NCBI RefSeq assembly: GCF_003261055.1
Contig: NZ_CP030073.1
Span: 868,001 to 932,000 of the forward strand
DNA length: 64,000 nt
Source: Streptomyces cadmiisoli
GTDB lineage: Bacteria > Actinomycetota > Actinomycetes > Streptomycetales > Streptomycetaceae
Direction: 5' to 3'
The position numbers were made by a program, and so were the translations under genes. Below, piece after piece: positions 11,000-19,820 of the stretch. The notes below the pieces were generated by a model that did no database searches, had not been told where the DNA came from, and saw only the letters and a program-made list of their open reading frames with translations. Positions within the stretch are counted from its first letter, which is position 1, and every line of letters begins with the position of its first letter.

Positions 11000-11313
11000 T
11001 AAATTCCACCTTTTCCTGTTCACCGAAGACCGTGATGCACGGCCTGTTCTGGCCGGGCCGTCAGTCAAGTTCCATTCGACGGAATGTCTCTGGGAAGCTG
11101 CCACGAACCCGTTTGTGACTTGCCCTCAAGGCGTTGGAAGCCGGGAAATCGGAGCCACGATCGGCCGACCGATCGGAAATGGCTCAATTCGAATCGACGA
11201 AAGCGCATCGTGCCCAGAAAGTGGGGCTCGCTTCGTGGTTGATTCCTTCGAGGTTAGCCGCGCGTTGTTAGTGGGGCGTTAACCGCGGCGTAACGCCCCT
11301 GTCGGCCCGGCCT
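11000..11313. promoter_or_regulatory. Upstream region of the HpaB operon
   Basis: 314 bp between the HpaB start and the stop of the AhpD-like gene; it must hold the HpaB operon promoter. At 11273-11299 there is a perfect inverted repeat, GGGGCGTTA / TAACGCCCC with a 9-nt spacer, whose left arm runs into the GTTAACCG box also found at 12.55, 12.60 and 27.38 kb. It could be a regulator site or a terminator of the upstream gene. Confidence 0.5.
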
Positions 11314-11898
11314 TCAGATCCGGGAGTCCACCGGTGCGGGCGGCGCCGGCATGTCGAGCTCGAAGGCCATGACACGGTGGAAGCGCGAGAGGGCGTTCCA
11401 CATGCTGATGCACATGACGAGCTCGACCAGCTCCGCGTCGCTGAACACCCGCTGCGCCTCGTCGCGGACTCCCGTCGACACACCGGTCGGGCCGTCCGCC
11501 ACGGGGACCTTCGGAAGCTCGATCGTCATTTCCTCGGCCAGCTGCAGAGCCAGCCGCTCCCGCTCGGTGAAGCCCTTGAACTCCCCGTCGGCGACGGCCG
11601 CGAGTTCGTCCACCTCCACTCCCTTGGCCAGGGCGGAGGTGCTGCGGTGGCTCGCCGTGTAGCGGCAGTGGTTGAGCACGGCGATGCGTACGGCGACCAG
11701 GTCCTTCACCCGGCCGTCCAGGGCGCCGGCCCCGTTGAGCCGCCCCAGGAAGGGCAGGTAGGTGGCGAGCAGTCCGGGGCTGTTCCCGATGCCCGCCCAC
11801 GTGTTCAGCACTTCCCCGTACGTTTTCACGGCCTGTTCGAGAACGGGCTGGTCGGCCGCGGAGAACTGCTCGGCCGTGAGGAGGGGCACCAGTGACAT
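11314..11898 (-). CDS. AhpD-like / carboxymuconolactone decarboxylase family protein
   Basis: 194 residues of the all-helical AhpD/CMD family. The core helix reads LNHCRYTASH, where AhpD-type peroxidases have ExxCxxCxxxH: the first Cys and the His are present but the second Cys is a Thr, so a disulfide peroxidase cycle is unlikely. Families with one or no Cys include decarboxylase-like and uncharacterised catabolic proteins. Start ATG at 11898 with GAAAGG upstream; longer ORFs through this position are in a frame without family similarity. It lies 62 bp downstream of the NrtS-like gene on the same strand, probably the same transcript. Confidence 0.85.
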   Translation of the reverse strand: MSLVPLLTAEQFSAADQPVLEQAVKTYGEVLNTWAGIGNSPGLLATYLPFLGRLNGAGALDGRVKDLVAVRIAVLNHCRYTASHRSTSALAKGVEVDELAAVADGEFKGFTERERLALQLAEEMTIELPKVPVADGPTGVSTGVRDEAQRVFSDAELVELVMCISMWNALSRFHRVMAFELDMPAPPAPVDSRI

Positions 11899-11960
11899 GA
11901 GTTGCCTTTCGACGGGTCCTGCCTGGAAGTGGCCGGCTCGATGTGGGGTGCGGGGACGGA

Positions 11961-12305
11961 CTACTGAGAAGTGGCGGTGTCCGCGCGTTCGGTCCGGTGC
12001 CGTGGTGGTGCGCCGGCCCTCCGCAGGCCGATCGCGAGCCCCAGCGTCGCGTTGAGCCACGGCACCAGGAACGTCAGCGCGATCCGGACGGCGAGCACCC
12101 AGGTGAACGGGCCCTCCCGGACCTGCGAGAACAGGTTGACCATGAACAGAACCGACCCGACGGTCAGGGCGGCGGCCATCGTCTGCGCCAGCGCCCTGCC
12201 GCGTACGGCACCGCGCAGCGCCACGCTCCATGCGACGGCAGGAGACTGAGGCCGAGGGTCTTGCCCCGGCCGGCTCGTCGCGTCCTTCACCGCCCCGGAC
12301 GTCAT
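11961..12305 (-). CDS. Small two-TM membrane protein, NrtS-like (nitrate/nitrite transport family)
   Basis: 114 residues. A charged Pro/Arg-rich N-terminus is followed by two hydrophobic segments (about 41-61 and 70-96) separated by a short loop, with VGSVLFMVNLFSQ and IALTFLVPWLNATLGL resembling NrtS proteins, which take up or move nitrate/nitrite. Its ATG overlaps the stop of the upstream 64-codon ORF (ATGA), suggesting translational coupling. If the assignment holds, a nitrite/nitrate carrier next to an HpaB-type monooxygenase would fit release of nitrite from a nitroaromatic, but this is inference. It could also be an unrelated small membrane protein. Confidence 0.55.
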   Translation of the reverse strand: MTSGAVKDATSRPGQDPRPQSPAVAWSVALRGAVRGRALAQTMAAALTVGSVLFMVNLFSQVREGPFTWVLAVRIALTFLVPWLNATLGLAIGLRRAGAPPRHRTERADTATSQ

Positions 12306-12496
12306 GTGACGATCCGTCTCGGGGCGTCGATACTGCGGACGCGCTCCCGGATCGGCTGGTCCGCGGCCTCGCCGTGCGCGGGTCGATGACTCCGCGGTCG
12401 GGGTGGGACCGAGCGTGAACCCGGCCGCGTCCCCGCGGCCGTGATCAACTGCCCGCGTCCGCCATGGAATACTTCGAGGTCCCGGACCTCCATCAC
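12302..12496 (-). CDS. Small ORF with conserved MEVxxLEVxHG start, coupled to the NrtS-like gene
   Basis: 64 residues, starting GTG-ATG after a GAAGGGGG ribosome-binding site; its stop overlaps the ATG of the next gene. The first codons (MEVRDLEVFHGG), the ribosome-binding site and about 60 bp of upstream sequence match the start of the RibF-like gene at 27448 (MEVVNLEVPHGS), about 78% identity over roughly 100 bp by hand alignment. The remaining 50 residues are Arg/Pro/Ser rich and match nothing I know. It may be a translated leader, a short peptide, or the remnant of a gene whose start was duplicated. Confidence 0.4.
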   Translation of the reverse strand: MMEVRDLEVFHGGRGQLITAAGTRPGSRSVPPRPRSHRPAHGEAADQPIRERVRSIDAPRRIVT

Positions 12497-12559
12497 CCAT
12501 CCCCCTTCGCCCTCGGAGCCGGCTGAGTGCAGGCAAGTGTGCGACGGGGACCGTTAACC
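12462..12559 (-). repeat. Promoter-leader segment, copy A
   Basis: Reading leftward on the minus strand it runs from GGTTAACGG through CGCACACT, CTGC, GAAGG, GGGTGATGGAGGTC and ACCTCGAAGT to CATGG. Copy B is at 27384-27482 (+) with the same order and spacing and one single-base gap. It includes the start codon of the 64-codon ORF. Confidence 0.6.
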
Positions 12560-12618
12560 GCCGGGAAGGCCCGAAGTAGCCGAACAGCCCGCTTGTGAAC
12601 CCTCCGTTAACCGCGCTT
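12549..12618. promoter_or_regulatory. Divergent regulatory region with two CCGTTAACCG boxes
   Basis: Boxes at 12550-12560 (ACCGTTAACCG) and 12603-12613 (TCCGTTAACCG) are 53 bp apart, five helical turns, between the minus-strand small ORF (start 12496) and the plus-strand SDR-like gene (start 12688). The GTTAAC core is rare in such GC-rich DNA and recurs upstream of the HpaB operon and of the RibF-like gene, suggesting one regulator, possibly the NTPase-BTAD protein. No binding is demonstrated. Confidence 0.5.
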
Positions 12619-12687
12619 GCCGTGGTCTCGCCGCGTCGGATCGACTCTCCGCAGCAACGAATGAACCGCTGACTGGAGGAGCCGAAC

Positions 12688-13494
12688 ATGGCTGGTTGGA
12701 ACTTGGAGGGCCGCACGGCTTTCGTGACCGGTGGCAGTCGGGGCCTGGGCTTCGCCATCGCCCAGGCGCTGCTGGACCGTGGCGCCAAGGTGGCGATCGC
12801 GGCCCGGGACGAGGCCGCCGTGAAGGCCGCGGCCGGTCGTCTGACCGCCGGGACCCGAGCGGAGAACGTGCTCCCCGTCGTCGCGGACGTCACGGACGCG
12901 GACTCCGTCAACAGCGTGCTGGCCGAGGTGCACGCGTGGCAGGGCGCCCTCGACATCGTCGTGAACAACGCGGGGCCGCAGCTCACGCCCTCGCCGCTGG
13001 AGACGATCGACGAGAAGAACATCGCGTCGGCCTTCGACACCAAGCTGATCGGGTACGTTCGCGTCGCTCAGGCGGCTCTGCCGCTGCTGAGCCGCACCGG
13101 CAGCGGCAGCATCGTCAACGTCGTCGGCGCGACGGCGCACATGCTGATCCCCAACGCCGGTGCCACCGGCATCGTGAACGCCGGCGTGGTCGCGCTCACC
13201 AGCTACCTGGCGTCCGAGGGCGCTGCCAACAACATCCGGGTCAACGCGATCTCGCCCGGAATGACGAAGACCGAGGGCTGGCTCACCAAGACCGAGGCCA
13301 TGGGCCAGCAGCAGGGCAAGAGCCCCGAAGAGGTCCGGGCCGGCATGGCCCAGGGGCTCGGCATCCGCCTCAACCGCTGGGCCGACCCGGCCGAGATCGG
13401 CGCCGTGGCCGCGTTCCTGGCGTCCGACGACGCCTCCTACGTGACCGGTCAGGTCCTGCGCGTCGACGGCGGGATGACCAAGCCCGTCGCCTGA
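12688..13494 (+). CDS. SDR-fold protein lacking the Ser-Tyr-Lys catalytic residues
   Basis: 268 residues. The cofactor half is normal for a classical short-chain dehydrogenase/reductase: TGGSRGLG (14-21), ADVTD, NNAG (93-96). In the catalytic half, the usual Ser position reads NVVGATA, and the YxxxK motif position reads T160-GIV-N164 just before [11 protein letters not shown]. Thus Ser, Tyr and Lys all appear replaced. The C-terminus ([24 protein letters not shown]) is intact, so this is not a frameshifted gene. It may be a non-reductase SDR or use another mechanism. ATG with GGAGGAG 9 bases upstream. Followed by a terminator before pntA. Confidence 0.85.
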   Translation: MAGWNLEGRTAFVTGGSRGLGFAIAQALLDRGAKVAIAARDEAAVKAAAGRLTAGTRAENVLPVVADVTDADSVNSVLAEVHAWQGALDIVVNNAGPQLTPSPLETIDEKNIASAFDTKLIGYVRVAQAALPLLSRTGSGSIVNVVGATAHMLIPNAGATGIVNAGVVALTSYLASEGAANNIRVNAISPGMTKTEGWLTKTEAMGQQQGKSPEEVRAGMAQGLGIRLNRWADPAEIGAVAAFLASDDASYVTGQVLRVDGGMTKPVA

Positions 13495-13510
13495 TCGCAG
13501 GCCGCCCGGC

Positions 13511-13549
13511 GAGCGCCATCCAGGCACGCAGTCGCCTCGGATGGCGCTC
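13511..13549 (+). terminator. Hairpin terminator after the SDR-like gene
   Basis: Perfect 11-bp inverted repeat GAGCGCCATCC / GGATGGCGCTC with a 17-nt loop, followed by CTGGTTT. It separates the SDR-like gene from pntA. Confidence 0.7.
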
Positions 13550-13612
13550 CTGGTTTGCCCACCTGGGCATCCGCCGAGTGCTCTGGAACATAGACAGCCT
13601 GGAGTGTTGGGA

Positions 13613-15169
13613 ATGCTGATCGGAATCGTGAGCGAAGCCCGCAGTGGCGAGACGCGGGTTGCCGCGACTCCCGCCACGGTGGTCCAGCTGGTGAAGCTGG
13701 GGTACGAGGTCGTGGTCGAGCCGGGTGCTGGTGTGTTGTCGAGCTTCCCGGACGACGCGTATGCCGAGGCCGGCGCGAGGGTGGGAGACCCGCTGGCGGC
13801 GGACGTCGTGCTCGGCGTGAACGCCCTGACGACATCGCAGTTGGACGAGTTGAAGCCGGGTACGACGGTCATGGGCATCATGAGCCCGGCGTTCGACCCC
13901 GAGTTGGTCGAGGATCTGGCGACGCGGCCGATCACGGCGCTGGCGATGGACGCGGTGCCCCGTATCTCCCGCGCGCAGTCCTTGGACGTGCTGTCCTCGA
14001 TGGCGAACATCGCCGGATACCGCGCGGTGGTGGAGGCGGCCCATGTCTTCGGCCGCTTCTTCACCGGCCAGGTGACCGCCGCGGGCAAGGTGCCGCCGGC
14101 CAAGGTGCTCGTCTGCGGCGCCGGGGTGGCGGGTCTGGCCGCGATCGGAGCGGCGGGGAGCCTGGGCGCCGTCGTGTACGCGACCGATCCGCGGCCGGAG
14201 GTCGCCGACCAGGTCAGGTCGCTGGGCGGCGAGTACCTCTCGGCCGAGGCCGCGGACTCCGCCGAGGTGGAGGTGTCGGCGACGGGTTACGCCAAGGAGA
14301 TGTCGGACGACTACAACACCCGTGCGGCGCAGCTGTACCGCGACCGGATCACGGAGATGGACATCGTGATCACGACAGCGCAGATCCCGGGCCGGTCGGC
14401 GCCCACGCTGATCACGGCGGACATGGTGGCGTCGATGCGACCGGGCAGCGTGATCGTGGACATGGCCGCCGCGACCGGCGGCAACGTCGAGGGCACGGTC
14501 CGGGACGAGGCCGTGGTCACCGCCAACGGCGTGACGGTCATCGGGTACACCGACCTTCCCGGCCGCCTGCCCGCGCAGGCCTCCCAGCTCTACGGCACCA
14601 ATCTGGTCAACCTGATCAAGCTGATGACGCCGGACAAGGACGGCCTGCTGGTGCTGGACTTCGACGACGTGGTGCAGCGGTCGATGACCGTGGTGCGCGA
14701 CGGCGAGTCGACCTGGCCGCCACCGCCCGTCCAGGTGTCGGCCGCTCCGGCGGCCGCCCCCGCGACGGCATCGCCCGCCGTGAAGCCGGTGGCCGCGCAG
14801 GCGCAGCCCATGTCGACCCGGCGACGGTCCACGATGGTCGGCATCGGTGCCACCGTGCTGTTCCTGTGCGCGGCCCTGTCCCCGGCGGCGCTCCTCGGGC
14901 ATCTGACGGTGTTCGCGCTGGCGATAGTGATCGGCTACTACGTGATCGGGCACGTGCACCACGCCCTGCACACGCCGCTGATGAGCGTGACCAACGCGAT
15001 CTCGGGGATCATCGTCGTCGGTGCCCTGCTCCAGATCGGGCACGATGACACGCCGAACGGCACGGTGGTCATGGTGCTGTCGGCCTTCGCGATCCTGCTG
15101 GCCTCGGTCAACATCGTCGGTGGTTTCGCAGTGACCCGCCGGATGCTCTCCATGTTCTCGAGAAGCTGA
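13613..15169 (+). CDS. pntA: NAD(P) transhydrogenase subunit alpha
   Basis: 518 residues, the length of a fused PntA: an N-terminal alanine-dehydrogenase-like NAD(H)-binding dI domain ([20 protein letters not shown], then the Rossmann segment [22 protein letters not shown]), a Pro/Ala linker, and C-terminal transmembrane helices including [19 protein letters not shown]. With PntB it couples proton entry to hydride transfer from NADH to NADP+. The ATG at 13613 is chosen because it starts at the family N-terminus and has GGAG upstream. pntB follows after 11 bp. In this context it could supply NADPH to the reductive steps of the island. Confidence 0.95.
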   Translation: MLIGIVSEARSGETRVAATPATVVQLVKLGYEVVVEPGAGVLSSFPDDAYAEAGARVGDPLAADVVLGVNALTTSQLDELKPGTTVMGIMSPAFDPELVEDLATRPITALAMDAVPRISRAQSLDVLSSMANIAGYRAVVEAAHVFGRFFTGQVTAAGKVPPAKVLVCGAGVAGLAAIGAAGSLGAVVYATDPRPEVADQVRSLGGEYLSAEAADSAEVEVSATGYAKEMSDDYNTRAAQLYRDRITEMDIVITTAQIPGRSAPTLITADMVASMRPGSVIVDMAAATGGNVEGTVRDEAVVTANGVTVIGYTDLPGRLPAQASQLYGTNLVNLIKLMTPDKDGLLVLDFDDVVQRSMTVVRDGESTWPPPPVQVSAAPAAAPATASPAVKPVAAQAQPMSTRRRSTMVGIGATVLFLCAALSPAALLGHLTVFALAIVIGYYVIGHVHHALHTPLMSVTNAISGIIVVGALLQIGHDDTPNGTVVMVLSAFAILLASVNIVGGFAVTRRMLSMFSRS

Positions 15170-15180
15170 GGCGACCCCTG

Positions 15181-16620
15181 ATGACTGAACTGATGACTGT
15201 CGAGACCACCGCGGCTGCCGCGTACATCGTCGCCGCCCTGCTGTTCATCCTGGCGCTGGCCGGGCTGTCCCGGCACGAGAGCGCCAAGGCCGGCAAGACC
15301 TTCGGTATCGGCGGCATGGCGGTGGCCTTGGCCGCGACCATCGCGCTGGCAATCCACCAGGACATCTCCGGACTCGGTCTGGCGCTGATGATCGGTGCCA
15401 TGGCGGTCGGTGCCGCGATCGGGCTGTGGCGGGCACGCGTCGTCGAGATGACCGGCATGCCCGAGCTGATCGCGCTGCTGCACTCCTTCGTGGGTCTGGC
15501 CGCGGTCCTGGTGGGCTGGAACGGCTACCTGCACGTGGAAGCGACGCTGAACGGCCCGGTCAGCGCCGAGGTCGAACTCCTCGAAGCCCAGCAACTGCTC
15601 GGGATCCATTCCGCCGAGGTGTTCATCGGCGTCTTCATCGGCGCCGTCACCTTCACCGGCTCGATCGTGGCGTTCCTCAAGCTCTCGGCGCGGATCAAGT
15701 CCGCCCCGCTGATGCTGCCCGGCAAGAACCACCTCAACCTCGGTGCCCTGGCCGCGTTCGCGGTGCTGACCACATGGTTCGTCGTCGACCCCGCGCTGTG
15801 GCTGCTGATCGCCGTCACGGTCGTCGCGCTGCTCCTTGGGTGGCACCTGGTCGCCTCGATCGGCGGCGGCGACATGCCGGTCGTCGTCTCCATGCTGAAC
15901 TCGTACTCCGGCTGGGCGGCCGCCGCGTCGGGATTCCTGCTGGAGAACGACCTGCTGATCATCACCGGCGCCCTGGTCGGCTCCTCGGGCGCCTACCTGT
16001 CCGCCGTCATGTGCAAGGCGATGAACCGTTCCTTCATCTCCGTGATCGCCGGCGGATTCGGCATCGAGGCCGCCGCGGCCGACGACAAGGACTACGGCGA
16101 GCACCGCGAGATCACCGCCGAGGGGGTGGCCGAGCTCCTCGGGACGGCCAACTCGGTGATCATCACTCCCGGCTACGGCATGGCCGTCGCCCAGGCCCAG
16201 TACGGCATCGCCGAGCTGACCCGCAAGCTCCGGGACCGTGACGTCGACGTGCGCTTCGGCATCCACCCCGTGGCGGGCCGGCTGCCGGGCCACATGAACG
16301 TCCTGCTCGCCGAGGCCAAGGTCCCCTACGACATCGTGCTGGAGATGGACGAGATCAACGACGACTTCGACGACACCGCCGTCGTCCTCGTGATCGGCGC
16401 CAACGACACCGTCAACCCCGCCGCAGCCGAGGACCCCGGCTCACCCATCGCCGGCATGCCCGTCCTCCAGGTCTGGAACGCCGAGAACGTCATCGTCTTC
16501 AAACGCTCCATGGCCTCCGGATACGCCGGCGTCCAGAACCCTCTCTTCTACCGCGAGAACTCCGCCATGCTCTTCGGCGACGCCAAGGACCGCGTCGAAG
16601 ACATCCTCCGGGTCCTCTGA
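15181..16620 (+). CDS. pntB: NAD(P) transhydrogenase subunit beta
   Basis: 479 residues: an N-terminal block of transmembrane helices ([19 protein letters not shown] onward, through about residue 290), then the soluble NADP(H)-binding dIII domain with [51 protein letters not shown] and [18 protein letters not shown], all diagnostic of PntB. It forms the proton-translocating transhydrogenase with PntA encoded immediately upstream, 11 bp apart and clearly co-transcribed. The region after its stop carries a tandem repeat that probably belongs to the next gene's promoter. Confidence 0.96.
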   Translation: MTELMTVETTAAAAYIVAALLFILALAGLSRHESAKAGKTFGIGGMAVALAATIALAIHQDISGLGLALMIGAMAVGAAIGLWRARVVEMTGMPELIALLHSFVGLAAVLVGWNGYLHVEATLNGPVSAEVELLEAQQLLGIHSAEVFIGVFIGAVTFTGSIVAFLKLSARIKSAPLMLPGKNHLNLGALAAFAVLTTWFVVDPALWLLIAVTVVALLLGWHLVASIGGGDMPVVVSMLNSYSGWAAAASGFLLENDLLIITGALVGSSGAYLSAVMCKAMNRSFISVIAGGFGIEAAAADDKDYGEHREITAEGVAELLGTANSVIITPGYGMAVAQAQYGIAELTRKLRDRDVDVRFGIHPVAGRLPGHMNVLLAEAKVPYDIVLEMDEINDDFDDTAVVLVIGANDTVNPAAAEDPGSPIAGMPVLQVWNAENVIVFKRSMASGYAGVQNPLFYRENSAMLFGDAKDRVEDILRVL

Positions 16621-16671
16621 CACCGGCCCCGCCGGATTCGGCGATCATCCCCCCCCCAGTCCCCATTCACC

Positions 16672-16736
16672 CCGTACGTCCCCTTGCACCTGTCGTACAT
16701 CTCATTGCACCTCTCGTACATCCCTTTGTACGTCGC
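16672..16736. repeat. 21-bp tandem repeat / candidate operator
   Basis: TTGCACCTGTCGTACATC at 16684 and TTGCACCTCTCGTACATC at 16705 are 21 bp apart, two helical turns. Further GTACGTC half-units occur at about 16674 and 16729. All lie within 80 bp of the start of the BBE-type gene, which argues for cooperative regulator binding there. Confidence 0.55.
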
Positions 16737-16753
16737 TGAAAAGGAGTCCCCCC

Positions 16754-18172
16754 ATGAGCGCGTCCACCGAACCCCGCACTCACTCCGACTTCCCCGCCGA
16801 TTTCCGCGGCACGATCCTGCGGCCCGGCGACGACGAGTACGACACGGCGCGTGCCCTGTACCAGGGCCGCGCCGCGGACGAGGGCCCCGCGCTGATCGCG
16901 CGGTGCTCCGACGAGGACGACGTCGCGGCCGTGCTCCGCTACGCCTCGGCCCACAACGTCCCGGTGGCCGTGCGCGGCGGCGGGCACGGCTCGGACGGCT
17001 ACGCGATGCCCGGTGGCGCGCTGGTCGTCGACCTCTCGGGAATGCGGTCGGTCACGGTCGACCCGCAGACCCGGGTGGTACGGGCCCAACCGGGCGTCAA
17101 GCTCGGCGAGATGGACGCCGCAGCGCAGGAACACGGCCTGGCCGTACCCGCCGGGACGGTCAGCAGCACCGGCGTCGCCGGGCTGACCCTGGGCGGCGGC
17201 ATCGGCTACCTGATGCGGCGCTACGGCGCCACCGTCGACAATCTGCTGGCCTGCGACATGATCACCGTGGACGGGCGCAAGGTCCGCGCCGACGCGACCG
17301 AGAACCCCGAGCTGTTCTGGGCGCTGCGCGGCGGAGGCGGCAACTTCGGGGTCGTCACCTCGCTCGAGTACCGGGCCCACCCGGTCGGTCCCGAGGTCGT
17401 CGCCGGAAAGCTGATCTTCCCCATCGACCAGGCCGCCGAGGTCCTCGGCAAGCTCGCGGTGCACGGTGCCACCGCCCCGCGGGAGTTGGGCCTGCTGGTC
17501 GCGATCGCCGACGCTCCCCCGCTGCCGATGCTGCCGGAGGACGTGCACGGCAAGCCGGTGCTGATTCTCGTCGTGGTCTACACCGGGGAACCGGACACGG
17601 CCGACGAGGTCGTCCGGCCGCTCGCCGAGCTCGGCCGGCCGCTGGCCGACCTGGTGGGGAGGACCACGTGGGTCCAGGCGAACAGCATGCTCGACGCCGT
17701 CGCCCCGTACGGCATGCGGATGAACCTGCGCGGCGGCTACCTGCCGGCACTGACCGACGACGCCGTCGACGTACTGCTGGAGCACGTGGCCACCCTGCCG
17801 GCGAACCCCGGTGACATCTACTCCATCAACATCTCGTTCATGGGCGGGGCGATCTCCGAGGACGTCGACGAGGACGCCACGGCCTTCTCCCGCGCGGGAG
17901 CGGCCTGGCTGTGGGAAGCCATCTGCAAGTGGGACGCCCCCGAGTCCGACGCGTCGTACGACCAGTGGGCGACGACACTCACCGAGGCGATGCAGCCGCA
18001 CGCGCTGACGAACGGCTACGCCAACCTCTCCGACGACCTGGGCGAGGAGTGGCGGCGCGGAGTGCACGGCAGCGAGGCCAAGCACCAGCGGCTGCGTGCG
18101 GTCAAGGCCGCCTTTGACCCGCAGAACCTGCTCCGCTTCAACAAGAACATCGCGCCCGCGACCTCCGACTGA
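16754..18172 (+). CDS. FAD-linked oxidase, berberine-bridge-enzyme type
   Basis: 472 residues. An N-terminal PCMH-type FAD-binding domain has RGGGHG around His78, the His that binds FAD covalently in this family. TVSSTGVAGLTLGGGIGYLMRRYG and RGGGGNFGVVTS are further flavin contacts, and a C-terminal BBE segment ends RAVKAAFDPQNLLRFNKNI. Such enzymes oxidise alcohols, sugars or alkaloid-like substrates with O2. The usual second FAD-linking Cys appears absent (the region reads GTVSSTG), suggesting single covalent attachment. ATG after AAAAGGAG. It is monocistronic behind a 21-bp repeat and convergent with the MFS gene. Confidence 0.88.
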   Translation: MSASTEPRTHSDFPADFRGTILRPGDDEYDTARALYQGRAADEGPALIARCSDEDDVAAVLRYASAHNVPVAVRGGGHGSDGYAMPGGALVVDLSGMRSVTVDPQTRVVRAQPGVKLGEMDAAAQEHGLAVPAGTVSSTGVAGLTLGGGIGYLMRRYGATVDNLLACDMITVDGRKVRADATENPELFWALRGGGGNFGVVTSLEYRAHPVGPEVVAGKLIFPIDQAAEVLGKLAVHGATAPRELGLLVAIADAPPLPMLPEDVHGKPVLILVVVYTGEPDTADEVVRPLAELGRPLADLVGRTTWVQANSMLDAVAPYGMRMNLRGGYLPALTDDAVDVLLEHVATLPANPGDIYSINISFMGGAISEDVDEDATAFSRAGAAWLWEAICKWDAPESDASYDQWATTLTEAMQPHALTNGYANLSDDLGEEWRRGVHGSEAKHQRLRAVKAAFDPQNLLRFNKNIAPATSD

Positions 18173-18200
18173 CCGCACACCGACCGGCCACACCCTGAAG

Positions 18201-18234
18201 GGGCGTCACACGAGCGGCTCGCCGTGTGGCGCCC
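18201..18234. terminator. Bidirectional terminator between convergent genes
   Basis: GGGCGTCACACG / CGTGTGGCGCCC pair with one mismatch around a short loop, between the BBE-type gene (+) and the MFS gene (-). Confidence 0.65.
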
Positions 18235-18338
18235 TTCTGCACGTCGCCGTCCGGTTCCCGGGGGTTGCGGGCCCGGTGCGCACAACCGCCGCAGGAGTAC
18301 CTGCCGGTGCGCCCGGGCTCCGCACACGTGGTCCGGAT

Positions 18339-19634
18339 CTACGCGATCTGCCGGCCCCGGGTCTCGGGGAGAGCCAGCACGCCGACGATCACCAGGACGT
18401 ACCCCAGGGCGCCGATTCCCATGGCCGCCTTCAGTCCGAAGACCGCGGAGAGCACACCGACGAGGTAGGGGAAGAACGCGGCGACGCCGCGGCCGAAGTT
18501 GTGGGCGACGCCGACACCGGCGCCGCGCACACGGCTGGGGAACAACTCACTGAAGAACAGCCCCGAACCGGCCAGCAGACCGCACGCCGCCATCCCCAAC
18601 GGCACGCCCAGCACCAGCAGCAGGCCGTTGGCCCCCTCCGGTATCCAGGTGTACGCGACCACGCACACCACACCGCTGACCGCGCACAGGACGTACGTCT
18701 TGCGGCGGCCGATCCAGTCGTGCAGGTACCCGGCGCCGGCGTAGCCGAGGAAGCAGCCGACGATGATCACCGAGAGGTAGCCGCTCGTGCCGACGACCGT
18801 GAGGCCGCGTTCGGTGCGCAGGTAGGACGGCAGCCAGGTGAAGATGGCGAAGTAGCCGCCCTGTGCCCCGATCCCGACCAGCAGGGTCAGAAGCGTAGTG
18901 CGCCGCAGGTCGCTGCGGAACAGCGCGACCAGTCCGCTCCACGCGGAAGCGGCGGTGTCCTCCTTGGCACGTCGCCGGTTCTCCTTCGAGGCGTCGGAGT
19001 CCTTGACGTTGCGCCGGATGAAGATCAGCGCGAAGGCCGGGAGGATGCCGAGGACGAACAGGTAGCGCCAGGCGTCCGGGCCGGCATGGCTGAAGATGAC
19101 GGAGTAGGCGAGGACGGCCAGGGCCCAGCCGACCGCGTAGGAACTGGCGACGAATCCCATGATCCGGCCGCGGTGCCGGGCGGGGGCGATCTCGGCGATC
19201 AGGACCGCGCCGGCCGCGAACTCACCACCGAAGCCGAGGCCCTGGAGCCCTTTGAACAGCAGCATCTGACCGTAGTTCTGGGCCAGTCCGGACAGGGCGG
19301 TGAAGACGGCGAAGGTCGCGATGGTGATCATCAGGACCCGCACGCGCCCCACCCGGTCGGCCAGCATGCCCGCCAGGGCTCCGCCCACCGCCGAGGCCAG
19401 CACGGTCACCGTCACGATCAGGCCCGACTCGGTCGCGGTGAGCGCGAACGCCGCGGCGATGGACCCGAGGGCCAACGGCAGGGTCATGAAGTCGAAGGCG
19501 TCCAGGCCCCATCCGGCGGATCCGGCCCAGAACGCGGGCCGGTGCTCACGCGGGATGGCGCGGTACCAACCGGGACGGGTCGGTTCCGGGGACGCGCTCT
19601 TCGTCGGCACGGCGGACGGCGGTGCTTCGGTCAC
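18339..19634 (-). CDS. MFS transporter, aromatic-acid/sialate symporter-like
   Basis: 431 residues with about twelve hydrophobic segments. It has the MFS loop 2-3 motif (GMLADRVGRVRVL) and a matching C-terminal repeat (YLHDWIGRRKTY). DAFDFMTLPLALGSI in the first helix resembles the Asp-containing helix of aromatic acid:H+ symporters (AAHS) and sialate carriers. RGLQGLGFGGEFAAGAVLIAEI-type sequence (here KGLQGLGFGGEF) is typical of the sugar/organic acid porters. It is probably the uptake system for the island's substrate or a metabolite; the solute is unknown. The GTG at 19634 is chosen for its AGGAG six bases upstream. Confidence 0.88.
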   Translation of the reverse strand: MTEAPPSAVPTKSASPEPTRPGWYRAIPREHRPAFWAGSAGWGLDAFDFMTLPLALGSIAAAFALTATESGLIVTVTVLASAVGGALAGMLADRVGRVRVLMITIATFAVFTALSGLAQNYGQMLLFKGLQGLGFGGEFAAGAVLIAEIAPARHRGRIMGFVASSYAVGWALAVLAYSVIFSHAGPDAWRYLFVLGILPAFALIFIRRNVKDSDASKENRRRAKEDTAASAWSGLVALFRSDLRRTTLLTLLVGIGAQGGYFAIFTWLPSYLRTERGLTVVGTSGYLSVIIVGCFLGYAGAGYLHDWIGRRKTYVLCAVSGVVCVVAYTWIPEGANGLLLVLGVPLGMAACGLLAGSGLFFSELFPSRVRGAGVGVAHNFGRGVAAFFPYLVGVLSAVFGLKAAMGIGALGYVLVIVGVLALPETRGRQIA

Positions 19635-19820
19635 AGGGTTCTCCTGAGGTCGTTCGCGAACGGACGGGAATCCCATGAGGGCTCTGCCGTGAACGGGCGG
19701 CGAGCCGGGGGTGTCGAGGCATCGGGCCCGTTCGCAGCCGCCCGGCGCCCTCGAACCAGATAGTCATGGGCACGACAAGCCGGGGCCTACGGCGCCCCGG
19801 TTCGGAGGATGGCGGGACGG

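Noticed and set aside
12302..12496. RiPP precursor interpretation of the 64-codon ORF
   Set aside because: No modification-enzyme gene is nearby, and the conserved start is shared with a RibF-like protein rather than a second precursor.
16672..16736. CRISPR-like repeats
   Set aside because: Only two full units with no unique spacers; they are contiguous 21-bp direct repeats in a promoter region.
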